A stretch of 64,000 bases of DNA from Bacteroides timonensis (GTDB lineage: Bacteria; Bacteroidota; Bacteroidia; Bacteroidales; Bacteroidaceae): NCBI RefSeq assembly GCF_000513195.1, contig NZ_CBVI010000044.1, forward strand, positions 1 through 64,000, read 5' to 3'. Of this stretch, positions 15,951 to 26,200 are shown in pieces (within the stretch, counting starts at the first letter, position 1; every line of letters starts with the position of its first letter). Position numbers and translations under genes: made by a program. The notes beneath the pieces were generated by a model, which saw only the letters and a program-made list of their open reading frames with translations, was not told where the DNA came from and made no database searches.

Positions 15951-17036
15951 TTATACCAATGACTCCTTTATAAACTCCTTCATCTCCGGTGTATGTTCCT
16001 CGGCACTCTGAAGCAATTTGAACTGCGCTTTTGTACGTACAAGGTTGTGTTCCGGATATTTAATCTTATAATAAGTATCACCATTAATATAATCTGCCAA
16101 AAAACGAACACACTGCATATAGGGGAACAACGCAGCAGCATACGGCAAGTTCTCAATCTCTATCGGAAGCAAAAAGACTTTTGCAGACTCCAGATAGCCT
16201 TTTGCAAACGCCTTAAAAATTGCCATATTGAAATTCACATTATCCAGATCTTTATCATCCTCAGCGCCCGTATTGGCTGCCGAACGAAGAAAGTCACCGA
16301 AATCGGAAAAGATAAAATTGGGCATTACGGTGTCGAGATCAATCACGCAAAGCACCTTCCCTTCTTCATCGAACATCATATTGTTCACCTTCGTATCGCA
16401 GTGGCATACGCGTTTAGGCAATTTACCCTCACGATACAAGCGTTCACCTTTACACATTTCGTCCGCACGCTTTTCAATCTCATCCAGATAATACTGCACT
16501 TCTTTCACCCGGCCTGCCGCATCCGCAGCCACTGCATCCCGAAGCTGTTTCAGACGAAACTCCATATTATGGAAGTCAGGGATCGTCTCTCCCAGCGTAT
16601 CCGGAATATCCGCAAGCATCGCCTGGAAATTGCCAAAAGCAACGCCGGCATAATAAGAATATTCCGCATCCACCGTTTCATAAGTCTTCGCATTGGGGAT
16701 GAAAGTCATGATACGCCAATAGTTTTCGCCATCGTACCAATACGTTTTTCCCGTATCGGCAGGAATAAAAGAAAGCACCTTGCGGTCTATATCATCCGCT
16801 CCCTGTTCCGTAAGTTTCTTGCGGATATGCCGGGTAACGGCTTCAATGTTTGCCTGCAACATCTCCACATTCTGGAAGATAGCGTGGTTGATACGTTGCA
16901 ATACATAGTCGGGCGCGTCGGCTTCCAGAGTAGTCACTTTGTACGTGTCATTGATCAGTCCGCTGCCCAAAGGCTGGATTTCGTTTACTGTACCCTTCGT
17001 ATTGAAATGGGATACAATGGATTGGAGGTTATTCAT
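15951..17036 (-). CDS. APH-fold kinase, N-acetylhexosamine 1-kinase (NahK) like
   Basis: A 361-residue cytosolic phosphotransferase of the aminoglycoside/choline kinase fold. The N-terminal lobe begins with a LGSGLINDTYKV nucleotide loop near residue 23. The catalytic loop is HCDTKVNNMMFD near residues 215-226 and the metal-binding motif is VIDLDTV near 235-241. Close Bacteroides relatives are often annotated as mucin desulfatase or N-acetylhexosamine kinase and phosphorylate GalNAc or GlcNAc at C1. That would suit salvage of GalNAc from chondroitin, and the gene is divergent from the PUL regulator 196 bases away. The substrate assignment is inference. Confidence 0.85.
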   Translation of the reverse strand: MNNLQSIVSHFNTKGTVNEIQPLGSGLINDTYKVTTLEADAPDYVLQRINHAIFQNVEMLQANIEAVTRHIRKKLTEQGADDIDRKVLSFIPADTGKTYWYDGENYWRIMTFIPNAKTYETVDAEYSYYAGVAFGNFQAMLADIPDTLGETIPDFHNMEFRLKQLRDAVAADAAGRVKEVQYYLDEIEKRADEMCKGERLYREGKLPKRVCHCDTKVNNMMFDEEGKVLCVIDLDTVMPNFIFSDFGDFLRSAANTGAEDDKDLDNVNFNMAIFKAFAKGYLESAKVFLLPIEIENLPYAAALFPYMQCVRFLADYINGDTYYKIKYPEHNLVRTKAQFKLLQSAEEHTPEMKEFIKESLV

Positions 17037-17067
17037 GATATTTTATAATAGATTTAAAATTGGTATG

Positions 17068-17096
17068 CAAATATACGCCTTCCGAATGAAAGCAAA
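17068..17096 (-). promoter_or_regulatory. Candidate promoter of the kinase gene
   Basis: On the minus strand, TTTG (17096-17093) is followed after 17 bases by TATATTTG (17075-17068), a good fit to the Bacteroides -33/-7 pair, 31 bases before the ATG. Confidence 0.6.
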
Positions 17097-17194
17097 AGTC
17101 AAAATTCGTCCGACAAACGCCCAAAAATATACATTTCGACAGACATAACCATAAAAATCAGCCAATAAACATCCTCCTTTTGAGCAAAACGTCT

Positions 17195-17202
17195 TATATT
17201 TG
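17195..17202 (+). promoter_or_regulatory. Candidate -7 box of the hybrid two-component gene
   Basis: TATATTTG fits TAnnTTTG and lies 30 bases before the GTG start at 17233. A GGAGG stretch (17224-17228) just before the GTG supports that start. Confidence 0.55.
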
Positions 17203-17232
17203 TGTTTGAAACCTTAAAATACCGGAGGAAAA

Positions 17233-20200
17233 GTGCAAAAGTTTATCAGAACGCTGTTTCTTGTTTTAGTAAGCATAGTTACGGCAAACGTACACAGCCA
17301 GAATATCACTTTCAATCATCTGACCACCGACGACGGCCTATCTCAGTTTAGTGTCAACAGTTTGTATATTGATGAAAATGGTATCTTATGGATTGGTACG
17401 CGCGAAGGTTTAAACCGCTACAATGGAAACGATATACAGACTTACAAACTGAACAAAAACGATCCCTACAGCCTTTTCTGCAACACCGTGCTCCGCATGG
17501 CAGGCGACCAGAACGGGAAAATCTACCTGCTCTGTACCGAAGGGGTTGCCCAGTTCGACCTGACTACCCAACGCTTCACCACCCTCCTGCAAGGAAATAT
17601 CAATAGCATATATTATAAAAACGGCCTTTTCATCGGAAAAAAGAACGAAATATACCGCTACAATGAGCAAACCGACAACTTCGATCTTTATTACCAGATG
17701 GCAGGAGAAAACATCGAAATATCCTGCATGTTCGAAGACAAAGGACACATGTGGATAGGAACCACCAGCGAAGGTGTGTTCAATCTGAAAATAGACGAGC
17801 ATCTGCTAACCCACCCCATCGAGAAAGGAAATATCACCAGTATTTACCAGGACAATGCAGGCGAACTGTGGATCGGAAGCTGGGAAAAGGGACTCTTCCG
17901 GGTGAAAACAGACGGAAGCATCGAGAACCTGCGAAACGACCCGAAGAACCCGCACAGCATATCTTCCGATTTCGTGAGAGCCTGCTGTGAGGATAATCTT
18001 GGCAATATCTGGATAGGAACCTTCAACGGTCTGAACCGGTACAACAAAACAACAGGACTTTTCCAAAACCATACCTCCAACGAGATGCAGAATGAAGGAC
18101 TTACACACTCGTCCATCTGGTGCATCGTAAAAGATAATCAGGGTACCTTATGGCTGGGTACTTACTTCGGCGGCGTCAATTACTTCAATCCCGAATATGA
18201 AATCTATACCCGGTACAAAGCCTCCATCCATGAAAAAGAGGGATTAAGCAGCCCCGTAGTCGGACGCACCATTGAAGATAAGAACGGAAATCTGTGGATT
18301 GGCACGGAAGGAGGCGGACTGAACTTCTACAACCGCCGGACACGTGAGTTCAAATGGTATCTTGCCGGACAGGGACGCAACAGCATCTCCCACAGCAACG
18401 TGAAAGCCCTTTATTATGACCCAGCAAAGGAAATCATCTGGATAGGAACCCATCTTGGCGGACTGAACAAACTGGATATCCGCACAGGCGCATTCACGCA
18501 TTATCTGATGGAAGAAGGAAATCCGGAAACTCTTCCGTCCAATATCGTTCGCGACATAGCCCCCTACCAGGACCAGTTGATTGTTGCTACCCAAAACGGT
18601 ATATGCCTGTTCAATCCTCAGACCGGGAAATGCCAACAACTCTTTAAAGACAGCAAAGAAGGGCGTAAGATAGCTATGGTTGCAGATGTAGAGGTAGACA
18701 ATAACGGCACGCTCTGGATTGCCGCCACAGGCGAAGGTATCTTCTCCTACCGCTTCGACACCAACAAACTGACCAATTACCGTCACGACGGGACGCAAGC
18801 GCACAGCCTCAGCAACAATAATGTGAACAACATTATGCAGGACAGCAAGGGTAACTTGTGGTTCTCCACTTCGGGAAGCGGCCTCGATCTGTACCGTCCC
18901 GCTACCAACGATTTCGAAAACTTCGACAAGGGCAAAAACGGACTTGTCAGCGATTGCATCTACGATACACAAGAATCCCCCGTCAGCGGTAAACTGATAC
19001 TGATTACCAATCAGGGTTTCTCCATCTTCGATCAGAAAGCGGAAAAATTCCAGAACTACAGCGTGGAGAATGGTTTCCCACTGACGGCTGTCAATGAAAA
19101 CGCGCTTTGCGTGACACGCGACGGAGAAATCTTTCTTGGCGGTACGCAAGGTATGCTCTCATTCAATGAACTGGAACTTAATTTCACCCCGAAGCCTTAC
19201 AAGATCATCCTTTCCCGCCTCATCGTAAACGGCGCCGAAGTAAAAGTGAGCGATGAAACGGGCATTTTAACGCAATCCCTATGCCATACACGGGAAATCA
19301 CCCTGAATGCTAACCAAACCATGTTCAGCATCGAATTTGCCACCTCCAACTACGTGGCAGCCAATAAGGATGAAATCATCTACAAGCTGGAAGGTTTCTC
19401 CGACGACTGGAACAGCACGCGCGGCCAACCTGTCATCACCTACACAAACCTGAACGCCGGAACATACAATCTGCTGATTAAGCCTAAAGGAAAAGAAGAA
19501 TCCATCTGTCCGCAGGTGCATCTTACGATTCATGTACTGCCACCTTATTATAAAACCCCACTCGCCTATCTTATTTATCTGATAGTGACCGGCATCCTTT
19601 TGTGGTATCTGGTGAAGACATACAAATCAAGAATCAAGCTGCGTGAATCGTTGAAGTACGAACAGAAGCATATACAAGACGTGGAAGCGCTGAACCAATC
19701 GAAATTACGCTTCTTCACCAACATCTCTCACGAGTTCCGCACACCGCTTACGCTCATCGTGTCGCAGGTGGAAACCCTGATGCAATTACAGAACTTCACA
19801 CCCACCATTTATAATAAGATACTGAGCATTTACCAGAACAGCATCCAGCTGCGCGAGCTCATCACCGAGCTCCTAGACTTCCGCAAACAGGAACAAGGGC
19901 ACATGAAGGTAAAAGTCAGCCCGCACAACATCGTGCATTTCCTTTATGAGAATTACCTCATCTTCATGGAATATGCAAGCAGCAAGCAGATCAATTTCAA
20001 CTTCGAGAAAGACAGTGAAGGTCTGGAAGTGTGGTATGACCAGAAGCAAATGCAGAAGGTAATCAACAACCTGTTATCCAATGCCATCAAGCATACCCAA
20101 GCCGAAGATACCATCACACTCAGCATCACCACCGAAGGCAATGAAGCCGTAATTCGCGTGACTGATACAGGCAGCGGCATCGACGCCAAAGAAGTAGATA

Positions 20201-21306
20201 AGATATTCGACCGCTTCTATCAGACAGAGCAGATGGACAGTCTCACCACCGGCGTAGGTACCGGTATCGGTCTGGCTTTGACCAAAGGTATCGTCGAACT
20301 GCACCACGGCACCATCAAGGTAGAAAGCGAACTGGGCAAAGGTAGCAGCTTCATCGTCCGCCTCCGCTTGGGCAACGCCCACTTCAATGCCGAGGAAATC
20401 AGCAAGAAGAACGAAGACGTACAGCAAATAGAGCAACCGCAAACTTCCGAAATAGACGCTTCACTCAAAGCCGAACTGGAAGAAAATGCCCCGATTAAGC
20501 GTATGCCTGATGTCAAGATGGTTATCGTGGAAGACAACGCCTCCATTCGTGAGATGTTGGAAAACATCTTCCGCCCATTCTATCAGGTGCTGACAGCCGC
20601 AGACGGTGAAGAAGGTCTGGAACTGATACAGAAGGAAATGCCGAATATTGTGGTAAGCGACGTCGTTATGCCCAAAATGTCCGGTACCGAACTCTGCAAA
20701 CTGATTAAGAATGATTTCAATACCTGCCACATACCGGTAGTACTGCTTACCGCACGAACTGCCGTAGAGCAGAACATAGAAGGACTGCGCATCGGTGCGG
20801 ACGATTACATCACCAAACCATTCAATACGAATCTGTTGATTTCGCGTTGTAACAACCTGGTAAATTCACGCATTCTCTTGCAGGAAAAGTTCAGTAAACA
20901 ACCACAGGCTTATGCGCAGATGCTTGCCACCAACCCGATAGATAAGGAAATCCTGGACCGCGCCATCAGCATCATCGAAAAGAATCTGGATAATACGGAA
21001 TTTAATGTCAACATCTTCGCCCGCGAAATGGCTATGGCACGCACCAACCTGTTCACCAAACTGAAAGCCATCACCGGACAAACACCGAATGACTTCATCC
21101 TGACCATCCGCCTGAAAAAAGGCGCCCTGATGTTGCGGAACAACCCGGAACTGAACATCACCGAGATATCGGACAAGATAGGTTTCAGCTCTTCGCGCTA
21201 CTTCTCAAAGTGTTTCAAGGATGTATATCACGTCAGTCCGCTTGCCTACCGCAAAGGGGAAGACGCCGACAAAGAGGAGAAAAACGAGGAAGACGAAGAG
21301 GGCTGA
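17233..21306 (+). CDS. Hybrid two-component system (HTCS) regulator of the glycosaminoglycan PUL
   Basis: A 1357-residue one-polypeptide sensor and regulator. Order: signal peptide (1-23); periplasmic beta-propeller made of repeated LWIGT..GL-type strands over about 30-680; Y_Y_Y domain about 690-775; transmembrane helix about 777-797; histidine kinase with phospho-acceptor His833 in FTNISHEFRTPL; ATPase domain about 940-1060; receiver domain with Asp1143 in VVSDVVMPKM; AraC-type DNA-binding domain about 1230-1340. In this family the periplasmic propeller binds an oligosaccharide made by the locus and the AraC domain then activates the susC/D genes. The start codon is GTG. The neighbouring sulfatase and lyases suggest an unsaturated chondroitin or hyaluronan disaccharide as signal; that is inference. 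Confidence 0.96.
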   Translation: MQKFIRTLFLVLVSIVTANVHSQNITFNHLTTDDGLSQFSVNSLYIDENGILWIGTREGLNRYNGNDIQTYKLNKNDPYSLFCNTVLRMAGDQNGKIYLLCTEGVAQFDLTTQRFTTLLQGNINSIYYKNGLFIGKKNEIYRYNEQTDNFDLYYQMAGENIEISCMFEDKGHMWIGTTSEGVFNLKIDEHLLTHPIEKGNITSIYQDNAGELWIGSWEKGLFRVKTDGSIENLRNDPKNPHSISSDFVRACCEDNLGNIWIGTFNGLNRYNKTTGLFQNHTSNEMQNEGLTHSSIWCIVKDNQGTLWLGTYFGGVNYFNPEYEIYTRYKASIHEKEGLSSPVVGRTIEDKNGNLWIGTEGGGLNFYNRRTREFKWYLAGQGRNSISHSNVKALYYDPAKEIIWIGTHLGGLNKLDIRTGAFTHYLMEEGNPETLPSNIVRDIAPYQDQLIVATQNGICLFNPQTGKCQQLFKDSKEGRKIAMVADVEVDNNGTLWIAATGEGIFSYRFDTNKLTNYRHDGTQAHSLSNNNVNNIMQDSKGNLWFSTSGSGLDLYRPATNDFENFDKGKNGLVSDCIYDTQESPVSGKLILITNQGFSIFDQKAEKFQNYSVENGFPLTAVNENALCVTRDGEIFLGGTQGMLSFNELELNFTPKPYKIILSRLIVNGAEVKVSDETGILTQSLCHTREITLNANQTMFSIEFATSNYVAANKDEIIYKLEGFSDDWNSTRGQPVITYTNLNAGTYNLLIKPKGKEESICPQVHLTIHVLPPYYKTPLAYLIYLIVTGILLWYLVKTYKSRIKLRESLKYEQKHIQDVEALNQSKLRFFTNISHEFRTPLTLIVSQVETLMQLQNFTPTIYNKILSIYQNSIQLRELITELLDFRKQEQGHMKVKVSPHNIVHFLYENYLIFMEYASSKQINFNFEKDSEGLEVWYDQKQMQKVINNLLSNAIKHTQAEDTITLSITTEGNEAVIRVTDTGSGIDAKEVDKIFDRFYQTEQMDSLTTGVGTGIGLALTKGIVELHHGTIKVESELGKGSSFIVRLRLGNAHFNAEEISKKNEDVQQIEQPQTSEIDASLKAELEENAPIKRMPDVKMVIVEDNASIREMLENIFRPFYQVLTAADGEEGLELIQKEMPNIVVSDVVMPKMSGTELCKLIKNDFNTCHIPVVLLTARTAVEQNIEGLRIGADDYITKPFNTNLLISRCNNLVNSRILLQEKFSKQPQAYAQMLATNPIDKEILDRAISIIEKNLDNTEFNVNIFAREMAMARTNLFTKLKAITGQTPNDFILTIRLKKGALMLRNNPELNITEISDKIGFSSSRYFSKCFKDVYHVSPLAYRKGEDADKEEKNEEDEEG

Positions 21307-21331
21307 CGAACCGCTTAAACATTCCACTCCG

Positions 21332-21441
21332 TTCCACCGAATTGAAACAAAACTTTCTTCCCTGAGAAACAAAACTTCCTTTCCTAAGGAAGAAGAGTTT
21401 CTTACCTGAGAAACAAACGTTCCAATACGGTGGAACGGAAA
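21332..21441. repeat. Intergenic array with 22-bp period (array 2, five hairpin units)
   Basis: Five consecutive 22-base units start at 21332, 21354, 21376, 21398 and 21420. Each begins with a short quasi-palindrome of the form TTYC...GRAAC and ends with a variable 5-base tail. Units 2 and 4 are nearly identical (TTTCTTCCCTGAGAAAC and TTTCTTACCTGAGAAAC). The outer edges are complementary to each other: CCGTTCCACCG at 21329 and CGGTGGAACGG at 21428. The array lies between the HTCS gene and the sulfatase. About 110 further bases before the sulfatase start hold nothing I can call. Confidence 0.8.
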
Positions 21442-21552
21442 TGTCACTATACTTTGTACATTTTCGCCCTTCTACTGTACTTCATTATACACATAATCCA
21501 GAGAAAGCCACTACCTTTGACCTCAGAAATAACAATCTAAAGTCAAAGAGCT

Positions 21553-23112
21553 ATGAAACAATTTTCCCCCTTATGGTCTCTCCTCCCGGGCGCAGCCCTG
21601 ATAGCCGGATGCGGAAATCCATCGAAAAAGGAAGCCACCGACCACGCCCGTCAGAAACCGAATGTAATATATCTGATTGCCGACGACCTGGGCATCGGTG
21701 ACTTGAGTTGCTATGGCGCTACCAAGATAAGTACTCCTAATATCGACCGTCTTGCCGGACAAGGTGTACAGTTTACCAATGCCTATGCCACTTCCTCTAC
21801 CAGTACACCTTCCCGCTTCGGTCTGTTGACGGGCATGTATCCCTGGCGACAGGAGAATACGGGAATCGCTCCGGGTAACTCTGAACTGATTATCGACACA
21901 GCCTGTGTCACTATGGCCGATATGTTCAAGGCAGAAGGCTATGCCACCGGTGCCGTAGGCAAATGGCATCTGGGACTCGGCCCCAAAGGTGGTACGGACT
22001 TCAATCATCTGATAAAGCCTAATACCCAGGATATAGGCTTTGATTACGAATACATCATTCCCGCCACGGTTGACCGTGTACCTTGCGTATTCGTTGAAAA
22101 CGGACATGTAGTAGGTTTAGATCCCAACGACCCCATTACCGTCAACTATAACCACAAAGTGGGTGACTGGCCTACCGGATTGGAGAATCCGGAACTTGTA
22201 AAGCTGAAACCCAGCCAGGGGCATAACAATACGATTGTGAATGGTATTCCCCGCATTGGTTGGATGACCGGTGGTAAATCTGCTCTTTGGGTGGATGAGG
22301 ACATTGCAGATGTCATCACAGGCAAAGCAAAAGATTTTATTATCAAGCATAAAGACGAACCTTTCTTTATGTACATGGGTACGCAAGATGTACATGTTCC
22401 ACGCGTCCCCCACGCCCGTTTCGCCGGAAAGAGCGGTATGGGAACCCGTGGTGACGTAATCCTGCAACTGGACTGGACTGTGGGTGAGATTATGAATACT
22501 CTGGACAGTCTGAACCTTGCGGATAACACCATCTTTGTATTCTGTAGTGATAATGGCCCTGTCATTGACGACGGTTATCAGGATCAGGCCCTCGAACTGC
22601 TGAACGGTCACACTCCTATGAAGCAATACCGTGGTGGAAAGTACAGTGCCTATGAAGCCGGAACACGTATTCCATTCATTGTACGTTGGCCTGCCGGTAT
22701 TCAGCCTTGCAAACAGCAAGCTCTATTCTCTATGATCGACGTGTATGCTTCTTTAGCTACGTTGTTGAATCATCCGCTAACACCTGCAACTGTTGCTCCT
22801 GACAGCCGTGACCAATTGGCCACTTTCTTAGGGAAAGATAATACCGGATGCGACTATGTAGTGCAACAGAATTTGAACAATACTTTATCGATTATTCAAG
22901 GAACATGGAAGTACATCGAACCAAGTGATAAGCCCGCCATCGAACACTGGACTAAAATGGAGTTAGGGAATGATCCAAAGCCCCAACTGTACAATATTTC
23001 CATAGATCCATCGGAGAAAAATAACGTTGCAGCAGCACATCCGGAGATGGTAAAAGAGCTTTCAGCACTACTGGAACAGGTGAAGGCCGGAAAGAACCAA
23101 GGAATAAAGTAA
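21553..23112 (+). CDS. Family S1 sulfatase, serine type, lipoprotein
   Basis: A 519-residue sulfatase with a lipoprotein signal ending ALIAGCGN. The catalytic signature is Ser84-Thr-Pro-Ser-Arg, so the formylglycine is made from serine and needs an anaerobic sulfatase-maturing enzyme, which is not in this window. Metal-binding Asp residues are in IADDLGIGD near residue 45 and in FCSDNGPVIDDG near 330, and GAVGKWHLG near 135 supplies further active-site residues. The length is normal for S1. It is the first gene after the HTCS and 165 bases before susC. It probably removes a sulfate ester from chondroitin or dermatan saccharides; position specificity cannot be told. Confidence 0.94.
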   Translation: MKQFSPLWSLLPGAALIAGCGNPSKKEATDHARQKPNVIYLIADDLGIGDLSCYGATKISTPNIDRLAGQGVQFTNAYATSSTSTPSRFGLLTGMYPWRQENTGIAPGNSELIIDTACVTMADMFKAEGYATGAVGKWHLGLGPKGGTDFNHLIKPNTQDIGFDYEYIIPATVDRVPCVFVENGHVVGLDPNDPITVNYNHKVGDWPTGLENPELVKLKPSQGHNNTIVNGIPRIGWMTGGKSALWVDEDIADVITGKAKDFIIKHKDEPFFMYMGTQDVHVPRVPHARFAGKSGMGTRGDVILQLDWTVGEIMNTLDSLNLADNTIFVFCSDNGPVIDDGYQDQALELLNGHTPMKQYRGGKYSAYEAGTRIPFIVRWPAGIQPCKQQALFSMIDVYASLATLLNHPLTPATVAPDSRDQLATFLGKDNTGCDYVVQQNLNNTLSIIQGTWKYIEPSDKPAIEHWTKMELGNDPKPQLYNISIDPSEKNNVAAAHPEMVKELSALLEQVKAGKNQGIK

Positions 23113-23204
23113 GGAATCGTACAGAACGGGGGTTCTTTATCAAGAATGTACAAATTCGTACTTTTTGCGAACTATTGACTAATACATCTGATATATCCAT
23201 CACG

Positions 23205-23212
23205 TACATTTG
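23205..23212 (+). promoter_or_regulatory. Candidate -7 box of the susC operon
   Basis: TACATTTG fits TAnnTTTG, 65 bases before susC. The segment just upstream holds the symmetrical word TGTACAAATTCGTAC (23148-23162), a possible regulator site. Confidence 0.5.
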
Positions 23213-23277
23213 CAATGTGATTCGAGTCGTTTAACGAGAAAAAACAACCTTTTTAATAACTAATTAATTTAATATTT

Positions 23278-26200
23278 ATGAAACAGAAAGTAACCTTAAT
23301 GCTATTGGCCGCTTTTCTTTGCTTCGTATCAGGCGTACAAGCACAGACAGGTAGTCAAATTACAGGTAAAATTGTCGATGCTATGGGAGAACTTCCCGGA
23401 GTTAGCGTCGTTGTGAAAGGAACTACCAACGGAACAGTAACCGGACTGGACGGTAACTTCAAATTAGAGAACGTAAAACCTGCCGATATAATACAATTCT
23501 CTTTTATCGGTTATAAAACCCAGGAAATAAAAGTCGGTAACCAGAAAGTATTCAATATAACCTTACAGGAGGATGCACAAGCCCTTGGAGAGGTTGTAAT
23601 CACTGCCGGTTACGGAGACATCAAACGCAAAGACTTCACCGGTGCAGCTGGTAAAGCCAATATGGGAGACATGATGAAAGCGCCGATTGCAAGTTTCGAC
23701 CAGGCACTGGCCGGACGTATAGCCGGTGTGCAAGTTTCATCTAACGAAGGTATGCCTGGATCTACATTCAACATTGTAGTACGTGGTAACAACTCATTGA
23801 CTCAATCCAACTCACCACTTTATGTAATCGACGGTTTCCCGGTTGAAGATGCCAATGCAGCTTCCATCAACCCCGCCGATATAGAATCTTTGGATATCCT
23901 GAAAGATGCTTCCGCCACAGCTATCTATGGTGCCCGTGGCGCCAACGGTGTAGTGATCATTACTACTAAAAAAGGCACGGCAGGCAAAGCTACCGTAACC
24001 TATAACGGCAGTTTCAGCGTACAGAAGATTATCAATACTATTGATATGATGGACGCCTATGAATTCGTAAAATTGCAAGGTGAAGTCCGTTCCAAAGCTG
24101 AAATGGAAAGTACATGGTTCAGCAACTATCCATGGAAAGATGATAATGGCGTAAAACGTGATCTTGAATTCTATCGCAATTTGCCTGCAGACGTAAAGCA
24201 ATACGACTGGCAAGACAAGATTTTCCGTTCGGCGCTTACTCACAATCATTATGCATCGCTCAATGGCGGTAAAGAAGGAACACGCTACAGTGCATCTTTA
24301 TCTTATATGAATCAAGAAGGTATTATCACGAACTCTGATTTCGAACGTTATCAAGGCCGTGTCAGTCTCGATCAAAGGATAAGTGATAAGTTCAAAGTAA
24401 ATCTTAATGCTAACTATACGCGTGCCATTACAAACGGTACATCACCTTCAAGTACCGTATCCAGTGCTACCAGCAGCTTAATGTATAGCGTATGGGGATA
24501 TCGTCCGGTTACTTATGACAACGCAGACCTGGAAAACTCACTCTTCGACCCTGCGGTAGATAGCTCAAACGACTATCGTTTCAATCCTATCCTTAATCAA
24601 CGCGAAGAATATAGAAAACGCATTGAAGATAATCTTGTAGCCAATACATTTGTCGAATATACCATTTTGCCGGGATTCAAAGCCAAAGTTTCTGCCGGTT
24701 ACAGACTCAAGAATGTTACAAACGAACAGTTCAATAACTCAAAGACTCGTTACGGTAATCCCACCCGTTCTGAAGGTGTAAACGCCTCTATGGGTACAAC
24801 GGAAAACCGCTCATGGCTGAATGAGAATACCTTGACATACGTAAAGACTTTCAATAAGAAGCATAATCTCAATGCACTGGCAGGTATCACTTTCCAAGGT
24901 GACTATTACAAGTACTATTACATGAAAGTACAGCAAATCACGAACGAAGCCCTTGGCATGAGTGGTATGGACGAAGGTACTCCCAGTAAAGTAGAGTCTT
25001 CCTTATCCGAATCCAAACTGATGTCTTATTTGGCACGTGTAAACTATAACTATGATAGCAAGTACTACCTTACCGCTTCTTTCCGTGCGGACGGATCTTC
25101 CAAATTCGTAGGTAATAACCGTTGGGGATATTTCCCTTCTGCATCTGTAGCTTGGAACTTCAATCGTGAAGCATTCCTCGAAAAAGCATCTAGCTGGCTG
25201 AGTAATGGTAAGTTACGTTTAAGTTGGGGTATGACAGGTAACAACCGTGTAGGCGACTTTGCCGCACTGGCCAAACTCTATTCAAGCGTCACAACCGAAT
25301 ATGTTTTTAACAACAGCTATTATCCAGGATATGCTTTGAGCGCTTTGGCAAACAAAGATTTGAAATGGGAAACTACAGATCAGGTGAACTTAGGTTTCGA
25401 CCTCGGTTTCTTCGATGACAGAATCAACCTCACGGTCGATGTCTATCACAAATTAACCCGTGATCTGTTGCTGAATGCAGACCTTCCTTATTCTACCGGT
25501 TTCTCATCCGCTTATAAGAATATCGGAAAGATGCAGAACCGTGGTCTTGAAATCACTCTTGAGACCCAAAACATCAAAACAAAAGATTTCACGTGGAATA
25601 CCAACTTTAATATCTCTTTTAACCGTGGTAAGATTAAAGAACTGAATGCAGGTCAGGAAACTCTTCTCAGCACAGTTTCATTTGACAATGGTTACCAGAC
25701 TCCCTCTTACATCGCACAAGTAGGAAAACCAGTAGGGTTGATGTACGGATTCGTATATGATGGTACTTATAAATATGAAGATTTTGACAAGACTGCATCC
25801 GGAGATTATATCCTGAAGGCAAATATACCCAACAATGGCGGCGACCGTACAGCTATCAAACCGGGTACAGCCAAATATAAAGATATCAACGGAGACGGTG
25901 TAGTAAACGATAATGACCGCACAATTATCGGTCGTGGACATCCGATACACACAGGTGGTTTCACCAATAACTTCACATATAAAGATTTTGATTTATCCAT
26001 CTTCTTCCAATGGAGCTATGGTAACAATATTATCAATGCCAACCGTCTGATCTTTGAAAACGGTGAGCCTCGCAAAGAAACCAATATGTTTGCATCTTAT
26101 ATAAATCGCTGGACTCCTGAAAATCCGAACAGCGATATTCCAGCTGTACGCGGACAAGGTCCGAAAGTATTCTCTTCACGTGTAATTGAAGATGGTTCAT

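Noticed and set aside
15993..17048. A 351-codon open frame opposite the kinase gene
   Set aside because: The kinase on the minus strand has clear catalytic motifs; the opposite frame is His/Ile/Arg-rich and resembles no protein.
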